A stretch of DNA of 64,000 nt from Pseudomonas sediminis. GTDB lineage: Bacteria; Pseudomonadota; Gammaproteobacteria; Pseudomonadales; Pseudomonadaceae. Each line of letters begins with the position of its first letter. The stretch's first letter is position 1. Under the pieces are notes generated by a model. The model saw only the letters and a list, made by a program, of their open reading frames with translations. It did not search any database and was not told the DNA's origin. This document shows, piece by piece, positions 18,728 through 27,381 of the stretch. Made by a program: the position numbers and the translations under genes. Where the stretch lies: contig NZ_CP154631.1 in assembly GCF_039555755.1 (NCBI RefSeq), forward strand, positions 1,364,001 through 1,428,000, read 5' to 3'.

Positions 18728-19168
18728 TCAAGCCGGCTTGGCTCCCATCAACGCCATGATGGCGATCAGCAATACCAGAATCAGTCCGGCATAGATCAGG
18801 CACAGACGCTTCAACGCTGTTGGCGCTGGCGCATCACCCAGCGCGCGCCAAACGGCCAGGCGACCGGCCAGCAGCAAACCGAGCAGCATCATCAGTGCAT
18901 AGAGAATGCTGCCCAGCAGCAGCCAGGTCTGCCCCAGCGGCCAGCCGGCAGTGTCCACCAGCCAGTAGCCAGTGACCGGCAGGCTCAGCGCCAGCACGGC
19001 GAACGCTGGAAAGCTGAACAGCAGTGTGACCCGCAGTTTGCGCGCCAACACAGCCGCATCACCACCACGCTGCGCCTTGAACAGCATGACGCCATGAGCG
19101 ATCAGGCCGAGCAGCAGCAACACGCCCGGGGCGCTGTGGAGAATACGGACCAGCAGATAGTGTTCCAT
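18728..19168 (-). CDS. DUF2269-like integral membrane protein
   Basis: 146 residues with four hydrophobic helices ([79 protein letters not shown]). A His in the first helix and an aromatic/His-bearing layout recall the CopD/DUF2269 group. No function is known. AAGGA precedes the ATG. It lies downstream of ilvA on the same strand, separated by a large palindrome. Confidence 0.75.
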   Translation of the reverse strand: MEHYLLVRILHSAPGVLLLLGLIAHGVMLFKAQRGGDAAVLARKLRVTLLFSFPAFAVLALSLPVTGYWLVDTAGWPLGQTWLLLGSILYALMMLLGLLLAGRLAVWRALGDAPAPTALKRLCLIYAGLILVLLIAIMALMGAKPA

Positions 19169-19198
19169 CAGGGGCTTCCTTGGTTATCAGGCGATTAC

Positions 19199-19250
19199 GT
19201 AGGGCGGGTGTAACCCGCCAGCGCGCTTTGGCGGGTTACACCCGCCCTAC
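19199..19250. repeat. Perfect 22-bp-arm inverted repeat between ilvA and the DUF2269 gene
   Basis: Arms 19199-19220 and 19229-19250 are exact inverse copies around an 8-base loop (core GGCGGGTGTAACCCGCC). It starts 17 bases beyond the ilvA stop on the ilvA transcript. The same GGGTTAC core is found in a weaker hairpin at 35032-35080. Confidence 0.85.
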
Positions 19251-19266
19251 GGTTCGAAGGCAGCTT

Positions 19267-20781
19267 TCAACCCAGAAACAGGCGATAAGCGGGGTTGTCA
19301 CTTTCATCCCAGTAGGGATAACCGATGGCGTCCAGCGCCGCCGGCACCAGATGGCGTTCGTCCGCTGGCACCTGCAGGGCGGCCAGCACGCGGCCATCGG
19401 CAGCGCCGTGATTGCGGTAGTGGAACATCGAGATATTCCAGCGCCCGCCCAGTTTCTGCAGGAAATTGAACAGGGCGCCCGGCCGCTCGGGGAATTCGAA
19501 GCGCAGCACCATCTCGTTACCGACACCAGCGGCATGACCACCGACCATATGGCGGATATGCAATTTGGCCAGTTCGTTATCGGTCAGGTCCAGCACCGGG
19601 AAGCCCTGCGCACGCAGGCCCTCGACCAACGCCTGGCGTGGGTCGTTCTCCGGATGGGTCTGCACGCCGACGAAGATGTGCGCCTCGCGGTCAGTGTGAT
19701 AGCGATAGTTGAACTCGGTGATCTGGCGCTTGCCCACTGCCTCGCAGAAGGCCTTGAAGCTGCCCGGCTGCTCGGGGATGGTCACGGCGATGATCGCTTC
19801 GCGCTTCTCGCCCAGTTCGGCGCGCTCGGCGACATGGCGCAGGCGGTCGAAGTTGACGTTGGCGCCGGAATCGATACCCACCAGCACTTCGCCATTGGCG
19901 CCCTGGCGCTCGACGTACTTCTTGATCCCGGCCACGGCCAGCGCGCCGGCCGGCTCGGTGATCGAACGGGTATCGTCGTAGATATCCTTGATCGCCGCGC
20001 AGATTTCGTCGGTGCTGACGGTGATCACCTCGTCGACGTGATGCTTGCAGATATCGAAGGTGTGCTGGCCGATCTGCGCCACCGCCACGCCATCGGCGAA
20101 CAGCCCGACGGTCGGCAGTACCACGCGCTCACCCGCCGCCATCGCCTGCTGCAGGCAGTTGGAGTCGTCCGGCTCGACGCCGACCACCTTGATCTCCGGG
20201 CGCAGGTACTTCACGTACGCGGCGATACCGGCGATCAGGCCGCCGCCACCGACCGGGACGAAGATGGCATCGATATGCCCCTGGTGCTGACGCAGCACTT
20301 CCATGGCCACGGTGCCCTGCCCGGCGATCACCAGCGGATCATCGTACGGGTGGATGTAGGTGTAGCCCTTCTCCTCCACCAGCTTCAGCGAATGTGCCAG
20401 CGCCTCGGGGAAAGCATCGCCGTGCAGCACCACCTTGCCACCGCGCGAACGCACACCCTGCACCTTCAACTCCGGCGTGGTGCGCGGCATGACGATGGTC
20501 GCTTTCACGCCCAGGTGCTTGGCCGCCAGGGCCAGGCCCTGCGCATGATTGCCAGCCGAGGCGGTGACCACGCCGCGCGCCAGCTCTTCCGGGGACAGTT
20601 GCGCCAGCTTGTTGTAGGCGCCGCGAATCTTGAACGAGTACACCGGCTGCAGATCTTCGCGCTTGAGCAGAATCTGGCTACCCAGCCGCTCACTGAGCTG
20701 ACGGGCGGGTTGCAGCGGGGTTTCCACCGCGACGTCATAAACGCGCGAGGTGAGGATCTTCTTCACGTACTGTTCGAGCAT
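19267..20781 (-). CDS. ilvA: Threonine ammonia-lyase, biosynthetic
   Basis: PLP-dependent deamination of threonine to 2-oxobutyrate, first committed step to isoleucine. 504 residues: catalytic fold-II domain with the PLP lysine in [12 protein letters not shown] and the glycine loop GGGGLIAG, then two ACT-like regulatory repeats from about residue 325 (feedback by isoleucine is known for this form). It is divergent from rpiA. IlvD in this window is on the same pathway. Confidence 0.97.
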   Translation of the reverse strand: MLEQYVKKILTSRVYDVAVETPLQPARQLSERLGSQILLKREDLQPVYSFKIRGAYNKLAQLSPEELARGVVTASAGNHAQGLALAAKHLGVKATIVMPRTTPELKVQGVRSRGGKVVLHGDAFPEALAHSLKLVEEKGYTYIHPYDDPLVIAGQGTVAMEVLRQHQGHIDAIFVPVGGGGLIAGIAAYVKYLRPEIKVVGVEPDDSNCLQQAMAAGERVVLPTVGLFADGVAVAQIGQHTFDICKHHVDEVITVSTDEICAAIKDIYDDTRSITEPAGALAVAGIKKYVERQGANGEVLVGIDSGANVNFDRLRHVAERAELGEKREAIIAVTIPEQPGSFKAFCEAVGKRQITEFNYRYHTDREAHIFVGVQTHPENDPRQALVEGLRAQGFPVLDLTDNELAKLHIRHMVGGHAAGVGNEMVLRFEFPERPGALFNFLQKLGGRWNISMFHYRNHGAADGRVLAALQVPADERHLVPAALDAIGYPYWDESDNPAYRLFLG

Positions 20782-20894
20782 GGCGATTTCGCAGGTGTTC
20801 GGGCTTTGAGAGGACTGCCGAGTCTACCCCAGCGCCGCGCCGGACGACCATACGAAAGGCGCGGGTTCTGCCCCGTCAGCACACCACTTGCGGC

Positions 20895-20900
20895 TATAAT
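20895..20900 (+). promoter_or_regulatory. Possible -10 box for rpiA
   Basis: Consensus TATAAT, 41 bases before the rpiA ATG in the ilvA/rpiA divergent spacer. No good -35 is visible at 17 bases, so this is tentative. rpiA itself has only a distant AGG as ribosome site. Confidence 0.45.
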
Positions 20901-20940
20901 TCGCGGCTTAACTCTCTACCTTCCCAGGCATTCCCCCGCG

Positions 20941-21612
20941 ATGAACCAGGATCAGTTGAAACAGGCCGTGGCCCAGGCCGCCGTCGACCACATTCTCCCG
21001 CGCCTCGACAGCAAGAGCATCGTCGGCGTCGGCACCGGCTCCACCGCTAACTTCTTCATCGACGCGCTGGCCAAGCACAAGATGGACTTCGATGGCGCCG
21101 TCGCCAGCTCCGAAGCCACCGCCGCACGCCTGAAAGGCCATGGCATCCCGGTCTACGACCTCAACAGCACCGCCGAACTGGAGTTCTACGTCGACGGCGC
21201 CGACGAGAGCGACGAGCGTCTGCACCTGATCAAGGGCGGCGGCGCAGCGCTGACCCGCGAAAAGATCGTCGCCGCCGTGGCCAAGACCTTCATCTGCATC
21301 GCCGACGCCAGCAAGCTGGTGCCGGTGCTGGGCAACTTCCCACTGCCGGTCGAAGTCATTCCCATGGCCCGCAGCCATGTGGCGCGCGAGCTGGTAAAGC
21401 TGGGCGGCGACCCGGTATACCGCGAAGGCGTGCTGACCGATAACGGCAACGTCATCCTCGACGTGCACAACCTGTCGATCAACGATCCGGTAAAACTGGA
21501 GGCGGACATCAACGCCATCGTCGGCGTGGTCACCAATGGCCTGTTCGCCGCCCGCCCGGCCGATCTGCTGCTGCTCGGCACCGCCGAAGGCGTGAAGACG
21601 CTCAAGCGCTGA
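20941..21612 (+). CDS. rpiA: Ribose-5-phosphate isomerase A
   Basis: Interconverts ribose-5-phosphate and ribulose-5-phosphate in the pentose-phosphate pathway. 223 residues with [30 protein letters not shown] and the catalytic Glu in [14 protein letters not shown]. The start is fixed by the conserved N-terminus [14 protein letters not shown]. It is convergent with cadA; a REP pair lies between. Confidence 0.97.
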   Translation: MNQDQLKQAVAQAAVDHILPRLDSKSIVGVGTGSTANFFIDALAKHKMDFDGAVASSEATAARLKGHGIPVYDLNSTAELEFYVDGADESDERLHLIKGGGAALTREKIVAAVAKTFICIADASKLVPVLGNFPLPVEVIPMARSHVARELVKLGGDPVYREGVLTDNGNVILDVHNLSINDPVKLEADINAIVGVVTNGLFAARPADLLLLGTAEGVKTLKR

Positions 21613-21617
21613 ATCGG

Positions 21618-21664
21618 TGGGAGGCGCTTCAGGGGCGATTGTCGCGGCTGAAGCCCCTCCCACA
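21618..21664. repeat. REP-like inverted pair after rpiA
   Basis: GTGGGAGGCGCTTCAG (21618-21633) is inverted as CTGAAGCCCCTCCCAC (21649-21664), with CG-rich centre. Located between convergent rpiA and cadA. Confidence 0.75.
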
Positions 21665-21771
21665 GAGTCCTTTGTTCCACCCACTCTGATTTGCGCAGTC
21701 GGTGGCCCGAGTGCAATCCGAGTCTGCTGCGATTCGCCATGCGCACCGGAAACTGGCTACGGGTCGGGTGT

Positions 21772-23991
21772 TCACTTGCGCAACAAGCGCAAGCCGTTGA
21801 ACACCACCATCAGGCTCACGCCCATGTCGGCGAACACGGCCATCCACATGGTCGCCTCGCCCGTCAGGGTCATGACCAGGAAAACGGCCTTGATGCCCAG
21901 CGCCAGGACGATGTTCTGCACCAGGATGGCGTGGGTCTGCCGCGACAGGCGCACGAAGGCCGGAATCTTGCGCAGATCATCGTCCATCAATGCCACATCG
22001 GCGGTCTCGATAGCGGTATCGGTGCCGGCAGCGCCCATGGCGAAGCCGATCTCGGCCTTGGCCAGCGCCGGAGCATCGTTGATGCCATCGCCAACCATGC
22101 CCACTACCTTGCCTTGTGCCTGGCGCGCCTCGACCCAGGCCAGTTTGTCCGCGGGCAGCAGATCGCCACGCGCCTCGTCGACACCCACCTGTTCAGCGAT
22201 GGCCGCCGCGGTGTGGGCGTTGTCACCGGTGAGCATGCAGGTGCGTACGCCCAGTTCGTGCAGTTCGGCGACCGCCTCGCGGCTGGTCTGACGCACCGTG
22301 TCAGCGACGGCGAAAAGCATCAGCGCGCGCTGTTCGTCGCACAACACCACCACGCTCTTGCCCTGACGCTCCAGCGCCTCCAGACGCTCTTCCAGCTGCA
22401 CAGAGCAGAGCCCTAGGTCTTCGACCAGGCGATGGTTGCCTATATAAAGCAGCGTGCCATCGACCATGCCCTTGGTACCGCGCCCAGGCAGCGCCTCGAA
22501 GTCCTTGACCTCGTGCAGCGCCTGCCCTTGCTCTGCGGCGTGCTGAGCCAATGCCCGGGAAACCGGATGGTCGGAGCGCGCGGCCAGGCTCGCTGCCCAG
22601 GCGGCGTGCAGCGGCTCATCCACTTCCAGCAGATGGAAGCTGTCGGTTTGCACCGGCTTGCCGTGAGTCAAAGTGCCGGTCTTGTCCAGCGCCAGCAGCG
22701 CCAGATGCCGGCCGTTCTCCAGATACACGCCGCCCTTGATCAGGATGCCCTTGCGCGCAGCGGCCGCCAGACCACTGACAATGGTCACCGGCGTGGAGAT
22801 CACCAGCGCACAGGGGCAGGCCACCACCAGCAGCACCAGGGCACGATAGACCCAGTCGAGCCAGGCACCGCCCATCAGCAACGGTGGCAGCACGGCGACA
22901 GCCAGGGCGAAAGCGAACACTGCCGGGGTATAGATGCGCGAGAACTGATCGACGAAACGCTGGGTCGGTGCACGCGAGCCCTGCGCCTCCTCGACCGCAT
23001 GGATGATCCGCGCCAGGGTGGTGTCGCGTGCCGCCGCCGTTACGCGGAACTCCAGCGAGCCGGCCTCGTTGATGGTGCCCGCGAACACCGGATCGCCGAC
23101 ACCCTTCTCTACCGGCAGGCTTTCCCCGGTAATCGGCGCCTGGTTGACGGTCGAGCTGCCGCCGACCACCTCGCCATCGAGGCTGATGCGTTCACCGGGG
23201 CGTACACGCACCACCGTGCCCAGGCCGATGGACTGTACGTCCACGTCCTGCCAGGCACCATCGGCCTGCTTTACCGTCGCGCGAGGTGGTGCCAGATCCA
23301 TCAGCCCGCGAATCGCATTGCGCGCCCGGTCTAGCGAGCGTGCCTCGATCAGTTCGGCCAGGGTGAACAGCACCATCACCATCGCCGCTTCCGGCCACTG
23401 GCCGATCAGCACGGCGCCGGTCACGGCGATGCTCATCAGGGCATTGATGTTGAGGTTGCGATTCTTCAGGGAGATCCAGCCCTTCTTGTAGGTGTTCAGC
23501 CCGCACATCAGGATGGCGGCCACCGCCAGCAGTGCCACCAGCCAGTCCGGACCGAGCTCGGCAAAATGCACGACCTCGGAAGCGGTCGCCACCACCCCGG
23601 CCAACGCCAGCGGCCACCAGGGCTTTTGCACGGGTGGCGCCGCGGACTGATCAGCGGTGCTTTCGTCCTCTACCTGCGCAGTGAAGCCCAGCGCACGAAT
23701 CGCCGGCACCACCTGCGCCAGCGCCCCTTCGCCATGGCTGACGGTAAGCACGCGCTGCAGCAGGTTGAATTGCAGGCCCGCCACGCCCGGTAGCCGACCC
23801 AGTGCATCACGGATCAGGCGTTCTTCCGTGGGACAGTCCATCTGCTCGATACGAATGCGGGTGTTCAGTGGGCCACTCAGCGGCTCGTCCATGGACTGCT
23901 GATGAGCATCGTGATCATGCCCGGCGTAGTCGTGGGCATGGTCGTGGTGGGCAGGCGGCTGTTCGTGCGAGTGGTCGCAGCAACGGCTCAT
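21772..23991 (-). CDS. cadA: Heavy-metal P1B-type ATPase (Cd/Zn/Pb efflux)
   Basis: Pumps divalent soft metals out across the inner membrane. 739 residues from the ATG at 23991, which has CGGAG about 8 bases upstream. The N-terminus is His-rich (CCDHSHEQPPAHHDHAHDY) and is followed by one heavy-metal domain with MDCPTEE. Helix 6 has the CPC motif (ACPCALVIS), the phosphorylation site is DKTGTLT, and the nucleotide hinge is GDGINDAP. This pattern is the Zn/Cd/Pb group rather than copper. It is divergent from cadR with a shared MerR-type operator. Confidence 0.95.
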   Translation of the reverse strand: MSRCCDHSHEQPPAHHDHAHDYAGHDHDAHQQSMDEPLSGPLNTRIRIEQMDCPTEERLIRDALGRLPGVAGLQFNLLQRVLTVSHGEGALAQVVPAIRALGFTAQVEDESTADQSAAPPVQKPWWPLALAGVVATASEVVHFAELGPDWLVALLAVAAILMCGLNTYKKGWISLKNRNLNINALMSIAVTGAVLIGQWPEAAMVMVLFTLAELIEARSLDRARNAIRGLMDLAPPRATVKQADGAWQDVDVQSIGLGTVVRVRPGERISLDGEVVGGSSTVNQAPITGESLPVEKGVGDPVFAGTINEAGSLEFRVTAAARDTTLARIIHAVEEAQGSRAPTQRFVDQFSRIYTPAVFAFALAVAVLPPLLMGGAWLDWVYRALVLLVVACPCALVISTPVTIVSGLAAAARKGILIKGGVYLENGRHLALLALDKTGTLTHGKPVQTDSFHLLEVDEPLHAAWAASLAARSDHPVSRALAQHAAEQGQALHEVKDFEALPGRGTKGMVDGTLLYIGNHRLVEDLGLCSVQLEERLEALERQGKSVVVLCDEQRALMLFAVADTVRQTSREAVAELHELGVRTCMLTGDNAHTAAAIAEQVGVDEARGDLLPADKLAWVEARQAQGKVVGMVGDGINDAPALAKAEIGFAMGAAGTDTAIETADVALMDDDLRKIPAFVRLSRQTHAILVQNIVLALGIKAVFLVMTLTGEATMWMAVFADMGVSLMVVFNGLRLLRK

Positions 23992-24027
23992 GGCAAGTCT
24001 CCGTCGGGTATCTGTTGCCGAGTACAC

Positions 24028-24051
24028 ACCCTGTAGTCACTATAGGGTCAA
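24028..24051 (-). promoter_or_regulatory. CadR operator and cadA promoter
   Basis: Dyad ACCCTGTAG (24028-24036) / CTATAGGGT (24040-24048) matches the CadR/PbrR-type box known from P. putida. Read on the minus strand, TTGACC (24051-24046) is the -35 and a 19-base spacer leads to TGTACT, the long spacer that MerR-type activators untwist. The operator lies wholly in that spacer. Confidence 0.88.
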
Positions 24052-24071
24052 GCACTCACGAAGGCGAACCC

Positions 24072-24527
24072 ATGAAAATCGGAGAATTGGCGAAAAAGGC
24101 CGGCTGCCAGGTGGAAACCGTGCGCTATTACGAGCGCGAAGGGTTACTCCCGGCGCCCGCACGCAGCGAAGGTAACTACCGCCTGTATGGCGCTCCGCAC
24201 CTGGAGCGCCTGGTATTCATCCGCAACTGCCGGACGCTGGACATGACCCTGGAAGAGATCCAGCGGCTGCTGGCCCTGCGTGACCTGCCGCACGAGAACT
24301 GTGCCGGGATCAACAGCCTGGTGGACGAACATATCGAACATGTTCAGGCGCGAATCGACAGCCTGCAGGCGCTACGCGGCCAACTCACCGAGTTGCGCGA
24401 CCGCTGCAACGGCCCCAAGGAGGCGGAAGACTGCGGCATCCTGCGCCAGCTCAACGTCAGCGGTGGCGTGCAACCACTGCCGGACGATGGCCATACCCAT
24501 GTCGGCAAGAGCCACTCGCATTTATGA
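24072..24527 (+). CDS. cadR: MerR-family metal-responsive regulator CadR
   Basis: 151-residue MerR-type activator of the divergent cadA. N-terminal winged helix (MKIGELAKKAGCQVETVRYY), long dimerisation helix, and metal-site cysteines Cys77, Cys112 and Cys121, the Cd/Pb arrangement of CadR. The tail is His-rich (GHTHVGKSHSHL), as in P. putida CadR where it binds extra metal. The longer in-frame start at 23802 would cross cadA and is rejected. Confidence 0.94.
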   Translation: MKIGELAKKAGCQVETVRYYEREGLLPAPARSEGNYRLYGAPHLERLVFIRNCRTLDMTLEEIQRLLALRDLPHENCAGINSLVDEHIEHVQARIDSLQALRGQLTELRDRCNGPKEAEDCGILRQLNVSGGVQPLPDDGHTHVGKSHSHL

Positions 24528-24584
24528 ACTACGCTTGCAGGGCACCGCTCCGGTATCTCACCGGACGCTCAGGGAGAAACGAAA

Positions 24585-24920
24585 ATGGCTGGAAAGTTCG
24601 AACTGAAGAAGGCCAAAGACGGCCAGTTCCACTTCAACCTGCTGGCGAGCAATGGCCAGGTCATCCTCAGCAGTGAGATGTACAAGGCCAAGGATTCAGC
24701 GCTCAACGGCATCGAATCGGTGAAGAAGAACTCACAACGCGACGGCGCCTTCGAGAGCAAAACCTCGAGCAACGACAAACATTACTTCCTGCTCATGGCC
24801 ACCAACGGCCAAGTGGTCGGGCAAAGTCAGATGTATGCCAGTGCCGCCAGTTGCAAGAATGGCATCGAGTCGGTGCAAAACAATGCACCGGGCGCGCCGA
24901 CCGACGACCAGACGAATTAG
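24585..24920 (+). CDS. YegP-type DUF1508 protein
   Basis: 111 residues made of two tandem DUF1508 units of about 50 residues (FELKKAKDGQFHFNLLASNG and FESKTSSNDKHYFLLMATNG; each ends in a NGIESV strand). Family role is unknown; the fold is a small beta-rich repeat. AGGGAG precedes the ATG. Its TAG overlaps the TAA of the convergent SdiA-regulated gene by two bases. Confidence 0.9.
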   Translation: MAGKFELKKAKDGQFHFNLLASNGQVILSSEMYKAKDSALNGIESVKKNSQRDGAFESKTSSNDKHYFLLMATNGQVVGQSQMYASAASCKNGIESVQNNAPGAPTDDQTN

Positions 24921-25831
24921 TCGCTCTGCTTCTTGAACACGTAGAACAGATTCGGCTCGCTGATCAGGTACAGGTTGCCATCGTCGTCCGTTGCCACGCC
25001 CTCGGCCTGCGGCACGCCGCGCTGCAGGCCATGTTGCCCACGCAGCAGCGACAGGGTGCTGACCGGCTTGCCATCGGCGTTCAGCTCGATCACCAGGCGT
25101 GATTCGTCCGACAGCGCCAGCATGTGGCCCGTTGCCGCATCGAAATCAAGGCTGGAAAGATCGCGCACGAACAAGCGGGCATCACGCTTCGGGTCGGTAT
25201 TGACCTGCAGCGCCAACGGCTTGCTCTCATCGACGTGGGGGAAACCAAGCACCTCGAAGATACGTACCGGATCGCGCTCCTTGGCCACCAGCAGACGCTG
25301 ATTCTTCGCATCGTAGGCCAAACCCTCGAAACCCTTGTTGCCGTTGCGGCCGATCCCCAGGGAAAGCTGCTGGAAGTCAGCGGCATCGATCACTCGCGTG
25401 GCGTCGTCTATGCGTACCTTGACCAGACGCTGCTCGCGCTCGTCGGCGATCACGTAGACACCGGGCGCCACGTACTCGATAGCCTCAGGATCACCAAAAC
25501 CCTCAAGGTCGATAGTACGCTTGAGCTCACCGTCCAGGCTCATCTCGATCACCTTGGCCGGCTTATTGGTGACACTGAACAGGCTGCGCCGATCCGGATC
25601 GTAGGTCAGCGCCGAGACATCACTGATATCGGCAATAGGCTTGGCCTCGATCACCACGCGGTAGTCGCCTAGCCACAGTGACTGCTCGCGCCACTGCGCA
25701 CCGTGCTGCCACTCTTGCACGGAGAACCAGGCTCGCTCGAACAATCGATACTGCTGGCCCAGCACGACTCCAATCAACAGCACGAACAACAGCAGATAAA
25801 GCCAGGGGTTGATGGAGAGCAGACGACGCAT
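24917..25831 (-). CDS. SdiA-regulated domain beta-propeller protein (CarP-like), copy 1
   Basis: 304 residues with one N-terminal membrane anchor (about residues 9-25) and a periplasmic six-bladed-propeller-type domain of the SdiA-regulated/YjiK family (GFGDPEAIEY, GNKGFEGLAYD, LSDESRLVIEL, QAEGVATDDDGNLYLISEPN). It is a clear paralogue of the gene at 26353-27270. P. aeruginosa CarP (PA0327) is a calcium-regulated propeller protein of this kind. No enzymatic role is certain. Confidence 0.85.
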   Translation of the reverse strand: MRRLLSINPWLYLLLFVLLIGVVLGQQYRLFERAWFSVQEWQHGAQWREQSLWLGDYRVVIEAKPIADISDVSALTYDPDRRSLFSVTNKPAKVIEMSLDGELKRTIDLEGFGDPEAIEYVAPGVYVIADEREQRLVKVRIDDATRVIDAADFQQLSLGIGRNGNKGFEGLAYDAKNQRLLVAKERDPVRIFEVLGFPHVDESKPLALQVNTDPKRDARLFVRDLSSLDFDAATGHMLALSDESRLVIELNADGKPVSTLSLLRGQHGLQRGVPQAEGVATDDDGNLYLISEPNLFYVFKKQSD

Positions 25832-25855
25832 GATGAGTTTCTCTGACTACCACGG

Positions 25856-25886
25856 AAAAGCCCGCCACGGGCTTAACGTGGCGGGC
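25856..25886 (-). terminator. Terminator of the CarO-like gene
   Basis: On the minus strand a 9-bp stem (GCCCGCCAC / GTGGCGGGC, plus-strand positions 25878-25886 and 25860-25868) is followed by TTTT. It is 16 bases after the CarO-like stop, so the propeller gene downstream probably has its own promoter. Confidence 0.85.
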
Positions 25887-25902
25887 GGGCGGGATATCGC
25901 GA

Positions 25903-26250
25903 TCAGTTGATCAGTTCGACGCGATCGACATCGATCTCATGACTATTGAGGTCCTTGTCGACTTCACCGGTCAGGCGCACCTTGGCGGTTTCAGAAACTT
26001 TCTGGCCCGGCCAGTCTTCGTCGTCGATTTCCACCTGGATGGTGCCAGTAGCGTCCTTGAACTCGTAGAGCTCATCCTGCAGGCGCTTGACGATCTGCCC
26101 TTCCAGAACAACATGGGTGTCGTCAGCAGCTTCCAGCGCGGCAGCCACGGTAGTGACCTGCGGGGTGGCGCCAGGGCCGGTGTAACCAGTGGCGAAAGCA
26201 GCGGTGCTGAGCAGCGGCAGAACCATCAGAGCGAGAGCAGTACGTTTCAT
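25903..26250 (-). CDS. carO: YgiW/CarO-like periplasmic OB-fold (BOF) protein
   Basis: 115 residues with a signal peptide (MKRTALALMVLPLLSTAAFA) and a bacterial OB fold: VVLEGQIVKRLQDELYEFKD, then IQVEIDDEDW and VRLTGEVDKD. This is the NirD/YgiW/YdeI family. The syntenic PAO1 protein CarO (PA0320) is induced by calcium through CarSR and helps calcium homeostasis. The ATG at 26250 has GAGG 8 bases upstream; a longer frame to 26346 is not coding. Four 11-bp-spaced half-sites lie 50-90 bases upstream. Confidence 0.88.
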   Translation of the reverse strand: MKRTALALMVLPLLSTAAFATGYTGPGATPQVTTVAAALEAADDTHVVLEGQIVKRLQDELYEFKDATGTIQVEIDDEDWPGQKVSETAKVRLTGEVDKDLNSHEIDVDRVELIN

Positions 26251-26300
26251 GGTGTGAACCTCGTTGTTCGTAAGTGACGGGGTCAGATTAGTGTCGCTAG

Positions 26301-26340
26301 CTGAAGCCAGACTGAATCGACGCTTAAGCGAAACTGAATC
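26301..26340 (-). promoter_or_regulatory. OmpR/PmrA-type tandem box upstream of carO
   Basis: Four pentamers on the plus strand at exactly 11-base steps: CTGAA 26301, CTGAA 26312, CTTAA 26323, CTGAA 26334. Equivalently a 19-base direct repeat (26300-26318 and 26322-26340) with 16 identities at a 22-base period. Two helical turns per dimer pair is the layout used by OmpR-type response regulators such as PmrA/QseB (CTTAAG-N5-CTTAAG). CarR is of this type, but binding here is inference. Confidence 0.6.
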
Positions 26341-26352
26341 CGTCACGGGCGC

Positions 26353-27270
26353 TCATCCGGCATCCGGCACCGGTTTACTGAAGACATAGAACAGGTTGGG
26401 CTCGGCGACGATATAGATGTTGCCCTCTTCATCCATAGCCACCCCCTCGGCCTGCTTGATGCCTTGCTCCAGACCATTGAAACCCGCATTGAGACTGAGG
26501 AAGCTGACCGGCTGACCAGCGCGATCGATCTCCAGCAACATGCGCGACTCATCGGAGAGCACCAGCACGTGGCCCGTGCGCTCATCGACGCTCAATGAGG
26601 AAATGTCGCGCAGGCCGAGGTTACCGGATGCCAACGGGTGCAAGCCCCCAACGTCATCGTCAGCTCCCGGGAACGGCATGCTGAATAACCCCAGCGGACT
26701 GCGCTCCTTGCCAAGCAGCAGGCTATGGCTACGTGAGTCCCAGCCCAGCCCTTCGAAACCCTTGTTGCCTGACTCGGCGAAGCCCAGGTCGAAGCCGGGA
26801 AAATCGGCCGCATTCAATTCAAGATCGTCGTCGCCCAGGGTGAACGTGGTGAGCTGACGACGCCGCTCATCGACGATGGCCATCCGACCGTTGTCCATCA
26901 TCTCCACGCCCTCAGGGTCGGCGAAACCCTTGAGCTCGATGCGCCGCAGGACTTCACCCTCACGCGACAGCTCCACCAGCAGAGGATTCTTGCCGGTGAC
27001 GGTGAACAAGGTGCCGGTCTGCGGGTTATAGGTCAGCCCCGAGGTCTCGTCCTTTTCCAGGCCGGCCAGTGCCTTGGCCTGGATCACCGCGCGGTAACCC
27101 GGCAACCAGACACTGGCCAGGCGATCAACCAATGGCGTCGAGCGTTCCTGCAGCCATAACTGGGCGCGGTCATCCCAGTGCTGGGTCTGCGTCAGCGCAC
27201 CCAAGGCGACGACTGCCAGGCCTGAAAGCCAGTAGCGGGGGCGGCGAATCTTACGAAGGAGAGCGGACAT
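26353..27270 (-). CDS. SdiA-regulated domain beta-propeller protein (CarP-like), copy 2
   Basis: 305 residues, N-terminal membrane anchor (LSGLAVVALGALTQ) after a basic start, then a periplasmic propeller of the SdiA-regulated family with the same marker strings as copy 1 (GNKGFEGLGWD, LSDESRMLLEID, QAEGVAMDEEGNIYIVAEPN, FYVFSKP). The two copies flank the CarO-like gene on one strand. Sequence divergence is large outside the blade motifs, so the duplication is old. Confidence 0.85.
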   Translation of the reverse strand: MSALLRKIRRPRYWLSGLAVVALGALTQTQHWDDRAQLWLQERSTPLVDRLASVWLPGYRAVIQAKALAGLEKDETSGLTYNPQTGTLFTVTGKNPLLVELSREGEVLRRIELKGFADPEGVEMMDNGRMAIVDERRRQLTTFTLGDDDLELNAADFPGFDLGFAESGNKGFEGLGWDSRSHSLLLGKERSPLGLFSMPFPGADDDVGGLHPLASGNLGLRDISSLSVDERTGHVLVLSDESRMLLEIDRAGQPVSFLSLNAGFNGLEQGIKQAEGVAMDEEGNIYIVAEPNLFYVFSKPVPDAG

Positions 27271-27381
27271 CGGCTACGGCTCGGCTGCATGATGGCAATC
27301 CGACATCCGCTGTCGAGAGGAGTTCCGCCGTCCAGAGAGGAGGACGGCGGCTGGCTTCAGCGCTCAGGCGCTGAGCGCGTC

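Noticed and set aside
19180..20940. Long upstream extension in frame with rpiA
   Set aside because: It runs antisense through ilvA; RpiA homologues start at the ATG at 20941.
23802..24071. N-terminal extension of cadR
   Set aside because: It would overlap the cadA start and the operator; MerR proteins begin at MKIGELA.
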